A stretch of 64,000 nucleotides of DNA from JAUVXJ01 sp964433755 (lineage in GTDB: Bacteria > Chloroflexota > Anaerolineae > UBA7937 > B3-Chlor): the NCBI GenBank assembly GCA_964433755.1, contig CAYSSR010000002.1:186001-250000 (forward strand). Reading direction: 5' to 3'. How positions within the stretch are numbered: the stretch's first letter is position 1; each line of letters starts with the position of its first letter. Position numbers and translations under genes: made by a program. The notes below the pieces were generated by a model. That model did not search any database. It was not told the DNA's origin and saw only the letters and a program-made list of their open reading frames with translations. Below are positions 9,066-17,052 of this stretch, piece by piece.

Positions 9066-9200
9066 CCAGCCGACAAGAAGCTCTACCACCGCCAGATCGA
9101 GGCCACCGACGCGGAGGTCGACGCGCTGGTGTATGAGTTGTATGGGTTGACCGAGGAGCAGATCGCGATTGTGGAGGGGCGGGATGGGCAATTGCACTGA
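9066..9200 (+). repeat. R-M 3'-tail repeat, copy 1
   Basis: Matches the R-M 3' end at 113 of 120 bases (seven mismatches) and stays in the same reading frame to its own TGA, encoding DALVYELYGLTEEQIAIVEG and then a different last few residues (RDGQLH). It starts 11 bases after the stop of cargo A. No upstream part of the R-M gene is present. Confidence 0.92.
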
Positions 9201-9361
9201 ACGCATCGACTCCACCGGGAGGCGGCTCTTCATCTCGGTGGCGGACGGATCCGACGTGATCGCCGATCCAGACATGGGTATGCGAGTTGTGCGTCTAGGT
9301 CGACCGGACAGTGGCACCGGGCATGAGGGACGACTGGGACCACGACGGAGGGATACGGATC

Positions 9362-10645
9362 GTGTCCAATAGCGCTTCAAGCATACTGCTGAACCTCGTG
9401 GCCACGGCGATCATCGCGATGGTAGTGTACGCTCTGTCGCTAGCCTACCCGGCTATGCCCGTCGAGTTGAGAGCGCTCCTTTCATCTCTTATGGCCATCG
9501 TCCTAGTACTGGCGTGGCATTTGGCAATTGCCAGGGTGTACGTGAGGTTTGCACCCTGGGTTGTTGAGACCACGCAGAGAGTGCGCAAAGGTTGGACGGC
9601 GAGGCTACAGCGGGTCGGGATACAGGCGGTTCGCCTTCGCGCCTACCTAGGAGGTGAGATGGAACAAATGCACTCAGACTTAAGGCTCGAGACAGAGAAG
9701 TATGCAGCCGAAAAGGCCAACGTGGAGCAACTCACGCTCGCGCTGGTGACTCTGAGCGACCACACACTGAGACTCTTTGACCGCCGCGTAGAAAGACCCC
9801 AGGACTTGGAATGGGGTGGCGCTATGGCGGCGAGCGAACAGGCTCTCGAGTGCGTTGCCGCTGCGTTGTGGCATCACGTGACCAAGATCATATACTACGA
9901 CCCGCACTACCCCGTGTCGTGGGTGGGAGAAGAGAATGCGAGGGAGGCCCGGAACTACTTCGTGCGGAGGTTCTTCGTAGAGAAGAACGCTCAACAGTTG
10001 CAGACATGGATTGTCGAGGCCCTGAAGAGCGACCTGGCTCACAGGTCTCTGATCGTCTTTGCCCAGGATGTAGTACCTGACACTGTCGCCGAGGTGCGCA
10101 ACGACACCTGCTTGATCAGGAAGTACCTTGATGCCGGAGGGCGGGTGGTATGGAGGGGAGACATCCCATTCTGGTACCAAGGGAAGGCCGGTGGTGCACG
10201 CGACAATTGGCACGGCACTGATCCGTTCGAGTGCGGGCCTTGGAAGATACTCGGCGTCTACTACCACAACTATGTCGTCAAATGGGTGGCGCCGCGAGAG
10301 GGTGCGGGAACGTTGTGGGGAGCCGATCTGCCACTACGCACTACCGCTGCAGGGAGGGACATTGGCTTGGACTACCCTCGTCAGGGGGTTGACATACGAC
10401 CGGCACCGCGCGATGACGTCGACGTCAGCTATCTCTCACTGCCGCAGGAGGGTTTCAGGGTATTCGGGTCCAACCAACACGGCAGTGCAGGTGAGTTCGC
10501 CCTGTCTTGGAAGAAGAACTTCAACGAGCGTTACCCCCATAGTGGATTCATGCAATACATCCTCGGCGACTTCGTGTGGAACGACGTCAACGATGACTTC
10601 TTTCGATTCGCTGTCTCTGGCTGGCCACTTCTGTTCGACGAATAG
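9362..10645 (+). CDS. Unknown membrane-anchored coiled-coil protein (cargo B)
   Basis: About 427 residues; family not recognised. Two hydrophobic helices (LLNLVATAIIAMVVYALSL and LLSSLMAIVLVLAWHLAIA) are followed by a coiled-coil stretch (LRLETEKYAAEKANVEQLTLAL) and a soluble domain. The latter has a Rossmann-like strand-loop pattern (SLIVFAQDVVPDTV, IRKYLDAGGRVVWRGDIPFW) that faintly recalls class I amidotransferase-like folds; this is only a resemblance. GTG 9362 has GGAGGG nine bases upstream; ATG 9323 and GTG 9311 are in frame but lack a ribosome site. It lies between R-M tail copies 1 and 2. Confidence 0.68.
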   Translation: MSNSASSILLNLVATAIIAMVVYALSLAYPAMPVELRALLSSLMAIVLVLAWHLAIARVYVRFAPWVVETTQRVRKGWTARLQRVGIQAVRLRAYLGGEMEQMHSDLRLETEKYAAEKANVEQLTLALVTLSDHTLRLFDRRVERPQDLEWGGAMAASEQALECVAAALWHHVTKIIYYDPHYPVSWVGEENAREARNYFVRRFFVEKNAQQLQTWIVEALKSDLAHRSLIVFAQDVVPDTVAEVRNDTCLIRKYLDAGGRVVWRGDIPFWYQGKAGGARDNWHGTDPFECGPWKILGVYYHNYVVKWVAPREGAGTLWGADLPLRTTAAGRDIGLDYPRQGVDIRPAPRDDVDVSYLSLPQEGFRVFGSNQHGSAGEFALSWKKNFNERYPHSGFMQYILGDFVWNDVNDDFFRFAVSGWPLLFDE

Positions 10646-10683
10646 TAGCAGACACTCATGAGCACAGAACGTACGCGGCCGAG

Positions 10684-10803
10684 ATGCTCTGCCAGCGCCG
10701 GATCAAGGCCGCCGACGCGGAGATCGGTGCGCTGGTGTATGAGTTGTATGGGTTGACCGAGGAGGAGATCGCGATTGTGGAGGGCAGACGGCCTTCAACT
10801 TGA
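10684..10803 (+). repeat. R-M 3'-tail repeat, copy 2
   Basis: From CTC at 10687 it matches the R-M 3' end at 89 of 99 bases. The frame is open to TGA 10801-10803, with a divergent end RRPST after IAIVEG. It begins 38 bases after cargo B. Confidence 0.9.
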
Positions 10804-10901
10804 TGACATGACGCCAGCAAAGGGACGTGACCTCACGAATAGCCTGTGGGCCATGTTGTCCGCGACTGGAGGCATGGCGGGTGATCTTGAGGGAGCGAGA
10901 A

Positions 10902-12407
10902 ATGGGCAACGATAGTCGCTATGCGCTCCAATTCCTATTCGATGCCTCTCAGATCACACCTGATCAGCTTGACGAGAGAGCACGAGCCCTCCTGCGAAAG
11001 CATCTACCCAAGATAGACCTTCACGTCAAGTCGATCAAGCCCGGGGGCGTGGAACTCTCGATCACAGGATCACTCAAGGATGTAGACGCCTGTCACGGCA
11101 AGGTCAATGAGGAGCTGTTCGAGCGCCATTCCTGCGTGAGGGTTCTCGACGAGGCGGGCGACCAGATCAGGCAACGAGCATACCCTATCCTCGCTCAAAT
11201 CGAACAGGGACTGCGAACCTTCCTGAACCGCGCCATGGCCGAGGTCATAGGCTTTGATTGGTGGGACTCTATGAGCCCGCCCGATCTGCGAACGAGCGTG
11301 GAACTGATCGAAAGGAAAGCGGGAAAGGTCTCGGCAATCCACCATCCCCTTGACCTAACATACTTCGAGCAGCTAGTGGACATGGTCACGGCGTCAGTCC
11401 AGGAATGGGACGCCGATAGAGCGCTCTCTGCAGCTGACCTGGCAGATCTCCTCTGCGATAGTGATTCGATGGACGAAGTGCAAGAGAAACTGGCGGGCAA
11501 AACGCGCAAGATCTCGCTATGGGACGAGGTTTTTGCGCGCTATTTCGACCAACAGGGCGAATGGAGCGACCTTGCCAAGCAGCTGCATGACTCAGTGATT
11601 CCTGCTCGGAACAAGGTCATGCATCACCGACCGATCCGGCTTTACGAACTCCAGCACCTATCGGAGATTCACGCCACTGTCCGCACTCTGCTGTCTTCAG
11701 CGAAGCCGGAGTTGCCGCAGGAAGAGCGCGCGGAGGCACGCCAAGTCAGCATGGACTTCATTGACGTCACGCGAGAACAGGCGCAGAGTTGGGCGACACT
11801 CCAGCGGGCCGCGCTTGAGCCGATCGGACAACAACAGACGCAGGGGACGCTCTTGCAGAAAGCCGTGCTTGAGTCGATCCGGCAGGAAGAGGCCCAGGGG
11901 ACACCACTGCAGCGAGCCGTACTTGAGGTCGTCCAACGACAGGAGGCGCAGTGGACGCCACTGCAGAGAGCCGTACTTGAGCTCGTCCAACGACAGGAGG
12001 CGCAGTGGACGTCACTGCAACGAGCCGTACTTGAGCTCGTCCAACGACCGGAGGCGCAGTGGACGTCACTGCAGCAAGCCGTGCTTGAGCTTTGTCGCCA
12101 GCCCTCAGAGCAGATGGCACTTGCGCTCCAAGGACTGGCGAAACCTCCATCGTCTGAAGTCGATGGCTGGGAAGGGGAGAGTCGCGTGACCTACCGAGTC
12201 TACGAGAATTGGTCTGCAAGACCCGACAAGGCCATCATACACCGCGCTGACTGCTCCTATGCCAATGACGGGCCGATCCGTCCTCCAACCAAGAACGGTC
12301 AGTGGCACGGTCCGTTTGCCACCTTTGAAGAGGCGCTCGAAGCCGCCAAGGGCACTGGCCGCAAGGACGTGCGTGGGTGCAAGTATTGCAGTCCCAGCAG
12401 ACCATGA
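10902..12407 (+). CDS. HEPN-domain protein with 18-aa repeats and zinc-binding tail (cargo C)
   Basis: 501 residues. A helical HEPN/Swt1-like domain at about 85-265 carries the R-x4-H RNase signature in IPARNKVMHHRP (R236, H241). Six tandem 18-residue units follow (TPLQRAVLELVQRQEAQW type), probably a helical rod or oligomerising stalk. The C-terminal ~70 residues form a small domain with IHRADCSY ... GPFATFEEALEAA ... GCKYC, a His/Cys pattern expected to bind zinc. ATG 10902 has a GAGGGAG ribosome site. HEPN enzymes of this kind are usually RNA-cleaving defence or stress effectors; that role is inferred. The next base after its stop is the first base of R-M tail copy 3. Confidence 0.72.
   Translation: MGNDSRYALQFLFDASQITPDQLDERARALLRKHLPKIDLHVKSIKPGGVELSITGSLKDVDACHGKVNEELFERHSCVRVLDEAGDQIRQRAYPILAQIEQGLRTFLNRAMAEVIGFDWWDSMSPPDLRTSVELIERKAGKVSAIHHPLDLTYFEQLVDMVTASVQEWDADRALSAADLADLLCDSDSMDEVQEKLAGKTRKISLWDEVFARYFDQQGEWSDLAKQLHDSVIPARNKVMHHRPIRLYELQHLSEIHATVRTLLSSAKPELPQEERAEARQVSMDFIDVTREQAQSWATLQRAALEPIGQQQTQGTLLQKAVLESIRQEEAQGTPLQRAVLEVVQRQEAQWTPLQRAVLELVQRQEAQWTSLQRAVLELVQRPEAQWTSLQQAVLELCRQPSEQMALALQGLAKPPSSEVDGWEGESRVTYRVYENWSARPDKAIIHRADCSYANDGPIRPPTKNGQWHGPFATFEEALEAAKGTGRKDVRGCKYCSPSRP
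11784..12110 (+). repeat. Six tandem 54-bp coding repeats inside cargo C
   Basis: Units begin CAGTGGACG(T/C)CACTGCAG and are 54 bases each, the first being 57. The middle units are nearly identical, the outer ones diverged, so copy number may vary by slippage or recombination. They are coding, without spacers, and so not a CRISPR array. Confidence 0.85.
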
Positions 12408-12542
12408 GCCACCGTCCCCGCCGACAAGCAGCTCTCCCAGCGCCAGATCGAGGCCACCGACCAGGAGATCGACGCGCTGGTGTATGAGTTGTATGGGCTG
12501 ACGGAGGAAGAGATCGCGATTGTGGAGGGGCAGAATCACTGA
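12408..12542 (+). repeat. R-M 3'-tail repeat, copy 3
   Basis: The longest copy: it matches the R-M gene from ATVPADK onward, 122 of 132 bases, and ends GQNH then TGA. It begins at the base after the stop of cargo C and in that gene's frame, so stop read-through would append the tail. Confidence 0.92.
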
Positions 12543-12561
12543 AACACTGAGAACACTGATT

Positions 12562-12583
12562 CCACTGAAGGAGACTTCAGTGG
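12562..12583. repeat. Hairpin CCACTGAAG-GAGA-CTTCAGTGG
   Basis: Perfect nine-base stem, four-base loop, just after tail copy 3. A related hairpin with compensating stem changes is at 26128-26147; both are preceded by GAAACACTG. It could act as a terminator, although no T-run follows. Confidence 0.6.
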
Positions 12584-12623
12584 TCTCAGCCCTCCAGTGG
12601 CCTCAGTCATTCAAGGGCCTCGG

Positions 12624-12690
12624 AAGATCGACGTGTTGGTGTATGAATCGCAAGGACTGATAGAGGAGGAGATCGCTGTTGTGAGCGAGG
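12624..12690 (+). repeat. R-M 3'-tail repeat, copy 4 (decayed)
   Basis: Encodes KIDVLVYESQGLIEEEIAVVSE in the tail frame: recognisable but with several substitutions and no 5' part. Confidence 0.7.
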
Positions 12691-12883
12691 CGTCAAGGAG
12701 GCGACCGCGAATGGCACCCGTCCCGCGGCGCTCGCGAGGTACGTTGCTTTGAGGGCGTATGCGGGAGCTTTCACTAGGCACGACGCAAGAGTGCATTCCT
12801 GCGGACAACCCTGGACGACATCCTACGGAGAGAGAGTACGCACGGGAAACGCTTGGAGGTCGCGTCCGAGAATGGGGGAATAG

Positions 12884-13858
12884 ATGAACGTCTTCATCGA
12901 CACTAACATCTTGTTGAACTTCTTTCACTTCACGGCAGATGAGCTAGATGGACTGAACAATGTCTTCGCCTCGCAGGAGCAGGGCGCGGCAATGGTCCAC
13001 CTCACCGATCAAGTGCGCGATGAATTCCGAAGGAATCGGGAGTCCAGGATAATAGATGCTCTCAAGCGATTCGGGCAGCTTGAACCCTCCGTGCAGCTGC
13101 CATCATTCATGCGTGGCTATGAAGAGTACGATGAGATCCGCGAGCTGGCCGGAGCCCTGAGCGAGAAACTCAAAGCCATCCGTCAGAAGGCCACAGATGA
13201 CATCCGCCGGAAGAACCTAACCGCTGACCATCTGATCGGGGACATCTTCGAGCGCTCCGCGATAACACAGACCTCTAGCGCCGTATACGACAGCGCTCGC
13301 ATGAGAATGGACATAGGTAACCCGCCGGGCAAGCGTGGGTCAATTGGCGATGCAATCAACTGGCTTCTCCTGTTGCAGGCTGTTCCGAACGGAGAGGACC
13401 TTCACATCATCAGCGAAGATGGCGACTTCTACTCTACGTTGGATGAAACGGCCATAAACCCGTTCTTGGAGGAAGAGTGGCGCGAGCAGAAGCAATCTTC
13501 GGTTAGGGTGTATCGAACACTCAGCGAGTTCACGAGAGAGCACTTCGACGGCGTCGCCCTCTCCTTTGACCAAGAGAAGAAGGCTCTCATAGACGCGCTC
13601 GCGGACAGCCCCACCTTCGCCGCCACACACGCACTGATTGCCAACCTCAACAAGTATGGCTACTTCTCCCTCGGAGAAGCGAGGGCGATCCTTGATGCTG
13701 CGGATCGCAACAACCAGCTTGGGATGATCATTACCGACCAAGACATCTCCGATTTCCTGGCTAAGGCCGTCATACCGCACCGGTCCAACTTGGACGAGAC
13801 AGCGCATCAGGAGATCATCGATGCCATCCTGGCGGATCAGGCAGGACGGGACAACTGA
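12884..13858 (+). CDS. PIN-domain nuclease (cargo D)
   Basis: 324 residues. The N-terminus MNVFIDTNILLNFF carries the first PIN acidic residue (D6, with N8). Further acidic positions are in VRDEFRRN, SIGDAINWLLLL and IISEDGDF, completing a Mg-dependent single-strand nuclease site like that of DUF4935-type PIN proteins. A C-terminal extension of ~110 residues (from about 215) is unassigned. ATG 12884 has a short G-rich ribosome site. No antitoxin gene is adjacent, so a classical VapBC pair is not supported. Lying between tail remnants and next to HEPN-type genes, it fits a defence or RNA-cleaving role. Confidence 0.78.
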   Translation: MNVFIDTNILLNFFHFTADELDGLNNVFASQEQGAAMVHLTDQVRDEFRRNRESRIIDALKRFGQLEPSVQLPSFMRGYEEYDEIRELAGALSEKLKAIRQKATDDIRRKNLTADHLIGDIFERSAITQTSSAVYDSARMRMDIGNPPGKRGSIGDAINWLLLLQAVPNGEDLHIISEDGDFYSTLDETAINPFLEEEWREQKQSSVRVYRTLSEFTREHFDGVALSFDQEKKALIDALADSPTFAATHALIANLNKYGYFSLGEARAILDAADRNNQLGMIITDQDISDFLAKAVIPHRSNLDETAHQEIIDAILADQAGRDN

Positions 13859-14026
13859 CAAGACCGCCCAGCCCAGACTCGTAGATCGCGGGGCTGGCTT
13901 GCCAAGGTGAAAGAAGCGCTGCCCCACACGTTGCACCGCAACTCGCGGATTGTCTGACAAAGAACCATCGGGCCACACATGCGGGGCCCGGCAGTCGGTC
14001 CAGGCCTCCCGCATCGGGGCACAAAT

Positions 14027-14045
14027 GCGGAGATCGACGCGCTGG
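14027..14045 (+). repeat. R-M 3'-tail remnant, copy 5 (19 bp)
   Basis: GCGGAGATCGACGCGCTGG is identical to the R-M tail segment encoding AEIDAL; nothing on either side matches. The exact match and its place between cargo genes favour a remnant over chance. Confidence 0.55.
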
Positions 14046-14116
14046 GCCAGATAGGATGATCAGGCGGAGTTGTACCTGCCAAGTCGGTAGGTACCTCCCC
14101 AAGGAGCGCTTCAGCA

Positions 14117-14632
14117 GTGTCCAGCATGTTTAAGCATCCAGTAGGGTCAGAGCTTCTAATACAGATAGGAGACATGACTGTCTCCTTTGCCCTACTCGAA
14201 CTGTTCACTCAGATGCTGTTGTCCGCCCTGATTGGCCAGGACGAACGATTTGGCCGCATTGTCGCCAATCAGCTTTCGTTCGCCAGGCTGCGAGCCACCG
14301 TGATCGGTCTATACGGCGAAAGGTACGGAGATGACTATGATCTCGGCACACTCAGGCAACTAATGATGGAAGCGGCTGAAATTGAACAACAGCGCAACAG
14401 AATAACCCACTCGGTATGGGGAGAAGGCACCTCATCAGGCACTATTACACGCTTTAAGCTCACTTGTCGCGAGAGGCGCGGCGTGCAGTCCCAGTCTGAA
14501 GAGTACGATGAAGCGAAGTTGCTCGACTTCAATGAGCGGATCAAGAAACTCTGCAATGCCCTGCTCCGTTTCCAGACCACGCTACTGCAGAAGGGGAAGA
14601 CTATGAACAACCCAGCAGACGAGACCCCGTAG
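14117..14632 (+). CDS. Small helical HEPN-like protein (cargo E)
   Basis: 171 residues, mostly helical, family not certain. The segment IEQQRNRITHSVW contains R93-x4-H98, the spacing of HEPN-type RNases, within an otherwise HEPN-sized helical domain; hence the name, which is tentative. GTG 14117 is preceded by AAGGAG at a good distance, while ATG 14126 lies too far. It is 81 bases upstream of the AlbA_2 gene in the same direction, so the two may be one cassette. Alternative: a non-catalytic helical partner or antitoxin. Confidence 0.6.
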   Translation: MSSMFKHPVGSELLIQIGDMTVSFALLELFTQMLLSALIGQDERFGRIVANQLSFARLRATVIGLYGERYGDDYDLGTLRQLMMEAAEIEQQRNRITHSVWGEGTSSGTITRFKLTCRERRGVQSQSEEYDEAKLLDFNERIKKLCNALLRFQTTLLQKGKTMNNPADETP

Positions 14633-14713
14633 CTTGGCGCTCCATGCGTCGCACTGGTGCCTCGAGTACCTCAGATGGAGCGGAGTTCCAGTTACCCCGT
14701 GCGGAGGTGCATA

Positions 14714-15916
14714 ATGCCGTTGGACAAGGCTTTCGACTCGATTACAGAAGCCGATCTTCAAAGCCTAGTAGCTGATGGAGTTGTAGAAGGGAAAACCATC
14801 GAATACAAAGCAGCGCTACCTGACAGTACCTACGACAGCATGAAAGATCTGCTTGCCGATGTGTCGTCGTTTGCCAATGCCGCCGGGGGACATCTCGTCT
14901 TTGGAATGGTCGAAGAAGGTGGCATGCCTGTAGATGTCTGCGGGTTGCATGGTGTCGACGCTGACGCGCAACTCCTGCGCATTGAGAACATCGTCCGAGA
15001 CGGAATACAACCAAGGATACCCGGCTTGTTGATGCGGGGAGTTCCCTTGTCAGGCGAAGCTGTAGCGATTGTCATTCGAATTCCCTCTAGCTGGGCACAG
15101 CCTCATGTCGTCCAGTACAGACGACATTGGAGGTTCTATTCCCGCAACTCCACTGGCAAGTATCCCCTCGACGTCTCGGAGGTACGGGCTGCCTGTGTTC
15201 TCTCCGAAAGCATCGCAGAGCGGATGGCTCTGTTTCGCAGCGAACGGCTGGGCAGAATCGTCGCAGGCCAGACCCCCGTGCCGGTCGGGGACGATGCCAA
15301 GATGGTGCTGCACATACTGCCGTTTGGGGCGTTCCACTTGGGCGCCAGGCTTGACATTGCCTCGCTCGGCTCTGCCATAAGGACTCTGGACCCCATCGGC
15401 GCTCACGTGTCCGGTCATAGCTATAACCTAGATGGCCTCGTAACCTATGCCCACGGCACCGATCCCCATGGCCCCCCTTATGTGCAGGTCTTCCGCAGTG
15501 GCGCAATTGAGGCGGTAGAAACTCGGATGCTGCCCTTCAAATTCGCCGACGACGATCCCCCACGAATCCCAAGCGTAACCTACGAAACACAACTACTGGC
15601 TCGCTTGCCTACATATCTTTCGCTGCAGGAACGACTTGGTTTGGCCCCACCCTTGGTGATCATGCTGAGCCTGATTGGAGTATCTGGCTACGTCATGGGA
15701 GTCACTACACAGCTTGGCCACTCCCGGGAGCATGAATATCCCATTGATCGCGATGTCCTGCTATTGCCGGAGGTCATGGTTGACACCTTCGCAGTTGAAC
15801 CTGCCGAGGTAATGCAGCCAATCTTCGATTCCGTTTGGAACGCCGCTGGATGGGCCAGGTCCATGAACTACGACGAGTCAGGGAATTGGGGAAAGGGCCC
15901 TAACTATCCCGCGTGA
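14714..15916 (+). CDS. AlbA_2 (Schlafen-type) domain protein (cargo F)
   Basis: 400 residues. The first ~140 match the AlbA_2/divergent Schlafen core: EGKTIEYKAALP (E30, K32), then LLADVSSFANAAGGHLVFGM. This fold is found in transcription regulators and in tRNA- or DNA-cleaving defence proteins. The remaining ~260 residues are unassigned (LPFGAFHLGARLDIASLG, ERLGLAPPLVIMLSLIGVSGYVMG). ATG 14714 is preceded by GGAGG. It follows cargo E, and its end is followed ~165 bases later by tail copy 6. Defence or regulatory function is inferred from domain and context. Confidence 0.72.
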   Translation: MPLDKAFDSITEADLQSLVADGVVEGKTIEYKAALPDSTYDSMKDLLADVSSFANAAGGHLVFGMVEEGGMPVDVCGLHGVDADAQLLRIENIVRDGIQPRIPGLLMRGVPLSGEAVAIVIRIPSSWAQPHVVQYRRHWRFYSRNSTGKYPLDVSEVRAACVLSESIAERMALFRSERLGRIVAGQTPVPVGDDAKMVLHILPFGAFHLGARLDIASLGSAIRTLDPIGAHVSGHSYNLDGLVTYAHGTDPHGPPYVQVFRSGAIEAVETRMLPFKFADDDPPRIPSVTYETQLLARLPTYLSLQERLGLAPPLVIMLSLIGVSGYVMGVTTQLGHSREHEYPIDRDVLLLPEVMVDTFAVEPAEVMQPIFDSVWNAAGWARSMNYDESGNWGKGPNYPA

Positions 15917-16081
15917 CCTAGAAATGAGAGCCCTGGGTATGTTGCCGACCAGCACGCTCGTCCCACCGGACACGTGGTCAAGCGGGGCCGACCCCGCTGC
16001 CCCGGGGTCAGCAGACTTCCCTCCGAGGCCGCCGTACCCCTCGGGCCGCGTGGCCTGCCCGGGCTCGCCGCTCAGGAGCCC

Positions 16082-16147
16082 AAGATCAACGCGCCGGTGT
16101 GCGAGTCTCGTGGGTTGACCCAGGAACAGATCGCGCTTGTGCAGGGG
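16082..16147 (+). repeat. R-M 3'-tail repeat, copy 6
   Basis: Encodes KINAPVCESRGLTQEQIALVQG in the tail frame: diverged but uninterrupted. Its final CAGGGG runs directly into a REP-like palindrome. Confidence 0.75.
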
Positions 16148-16170
16148 CCGGGTCTCAGACCCGCCCCTAC
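16141..16170. repeat. REP-like palindrome, type A, fused to tail copy 6
   Basis: GCAGGGGCCGGGTCT then AGACCCGCCCCTAC around a one-base centre. The left arm coincides with the tail's last bases (consensus GTGGAGGGGCGGG). Confidence 0.75.
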
Positions 16171-16245
16171 AGACCATCCGACCGGGCGCAGAGACGGCGG
16201 AATAGCCACCAGCGCGGCGCAAGGTTGCACTCAGGGGTGAGAACC

Positions 16246-16755
16246 ATGGACACACCGATGGTGAGGACAACATCCTGGATTCGTACTATTCCATTCCTGC
16301 TCGCCATTCTTCTCCTCACGGCCGTCTTCCAAGCAGTCCAACTATGCCCGTCATGGACGTATAACCTCTTTGCAGGCACCCTCGTTGCAGTCGGGTATCG
16401 TTACTTGGTTAGCTATACGCTGCTGAGGCACCAAGTCAGGGCCCTGCGGCTCGTGGCTGCCCAGCGGTTTGAGGAAGCAATACAAGCCTTCGAACAGAAT
16501 CTCGCCTTCTTCGACCGGCACCCAAGCCTCGACAAATGGCGTTCGCTGCTCTTTCTGAGTGCCAGCAGGTATGGCTACAGGGAAATGACCCTTCTGAACT
16601 TGGGGACCGCAGCCGCGCAGATGTCACAAGGCACTAGAGCAAAGCAGTACTACGAAAGGGTTCTGGAGCTGAACCCCAGGAACGGGGCAGCCATCTCGGC
16701 CCTGAATCTGCTCACCGCCAAGCTAGAGGATCCAGACCTGCAAGCTCCGGAGTAG
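16246..16755 (+). CDS. Membrane-anchored TPR protein, paralogue 1 (cargo G)
   Basis: 169 residues. Two hydrophobic helices (IPFLLAILLLTAVFQAV about 13-29, and NLFAGTLVAVGYRYLVSY about 37-54) are followed by two or three tetratricopeptide-like helix pairs (RFEEAIQAFEQNLAFFDRHP; TRAKQYYERVLELNPRNGAA). TPRs are protein-binding scaffolds; the partner is unknown. The ATG at 16246 was chosen because the paralogue 800 bases on begins identically (MDTP) after the same leader. The reading frame extends upstream through tail and REP sequence, which is not expected to be coding. Confidence 0.75.
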   Translation: MDTPMVRTTSWIRTIPFLLAILLLTAVFQAVQLCPSWTYNLFAGTLVAVGYRYLVSYTLLRHQVRALRLVAAQRFEEAIQAFEQNLAFFDRHPSLDKWRSLLFLSASRYGYREMTLLNLGTAAAQMSQGTRAKQYYERVLELNPRNGAAISALNLLTAKLEDPDLQAPE

Positions 16756-16835
16756 GCAGGTTGGCCTCGCTGGCGAACCAATTCCCGTGTATGATCCGCT
16801 GCGCTCGATGGCGGTCAGATGGGCCGTGGATTGCC

Positions 16836-16946
16836 CGAGCAACACACCCGGCACATCGACGCGCAGATCGAGGCCACGTAGCAGCGGAACGACGCACTGG
16901 TGTATGAGTTGTTTGGGTTGAGCGAGGAAGAGATCGCGACCGTGTA
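16836..16946 (+). repeat. R-M 3'-tail repeat, copy 7 (interrupted)
   Basis: EQHTRHIDAQIEAT, an in-frame TAG, then QRNDALVYELFGLSEEEIATV and a stop. Its end runs into the left arm of a REP palindrome at the same position as copy 6. Confidence 0.85.
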
Positions 16947-16972
16947 GGGGCGGGTCTGAGACCCGCTCCTAC
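16944..16972. repeat. REP-like palindrome, type A, fused to tail copy 7
   Basis: GTAGGGGCGGGTCT and AGACCCGCTCCTAC, one stem mismatch. It starts at the GTG of the tail's final IVEG codons. Confidence 0.78.
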
Positions 16973-17052
16973 AGCCCGCCCGACCGGGCGCACAGACGTC
17001 GCCATAGCCAGTAGAGCAGCGCGGCGCAAGGTTGCACTCAGGGGTGAGAAGT

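Larger units (their letters stand above)
12543..12883. other. Gene-free stretch with hairpin and decayed tail
   Basis: No gene. It holds a hairpin at 12562-12583 (arms CCACTGAAG and CTTCAGTGG around GAGA) and the decayed tail copy 4. The remainder to the PIN gene shows nothing recognisable. Confidence 0.55.
15917..16245. other. Spacer with tail copy 6 and a REP palindrome
   Basis: Bases 15917-16080 show nothing recognisable. Then come a tail copy, a REP-like palindrome, and a leader (GCGCAAGGTTGCACTCAGGG) that is repeated before the next TPR paralogue. Confidence 0.6.

Noticed and set aside
11784..12110. Possible CRISPR array
   Set aside because: The 54-bp units are contiguous, in frame and lack unique spacers; they encode helical repeats. 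The same applies to the ~192-bp units at 40.1-41.8 kb.
7854..12539. Minus-strand frames beginning PLHNRDLFLGQPIQLIHQR at several sites
   Set aside because: They are the antisense reading of the R-M tail repeats; the sense strand continues the R-M frame, so these are not a protein family.
12884..13858. VapC toxin of a toxin-antitoxin pair
   Set aside because: It is more than twice VapC length and there is no small antitoxin gene next to it.
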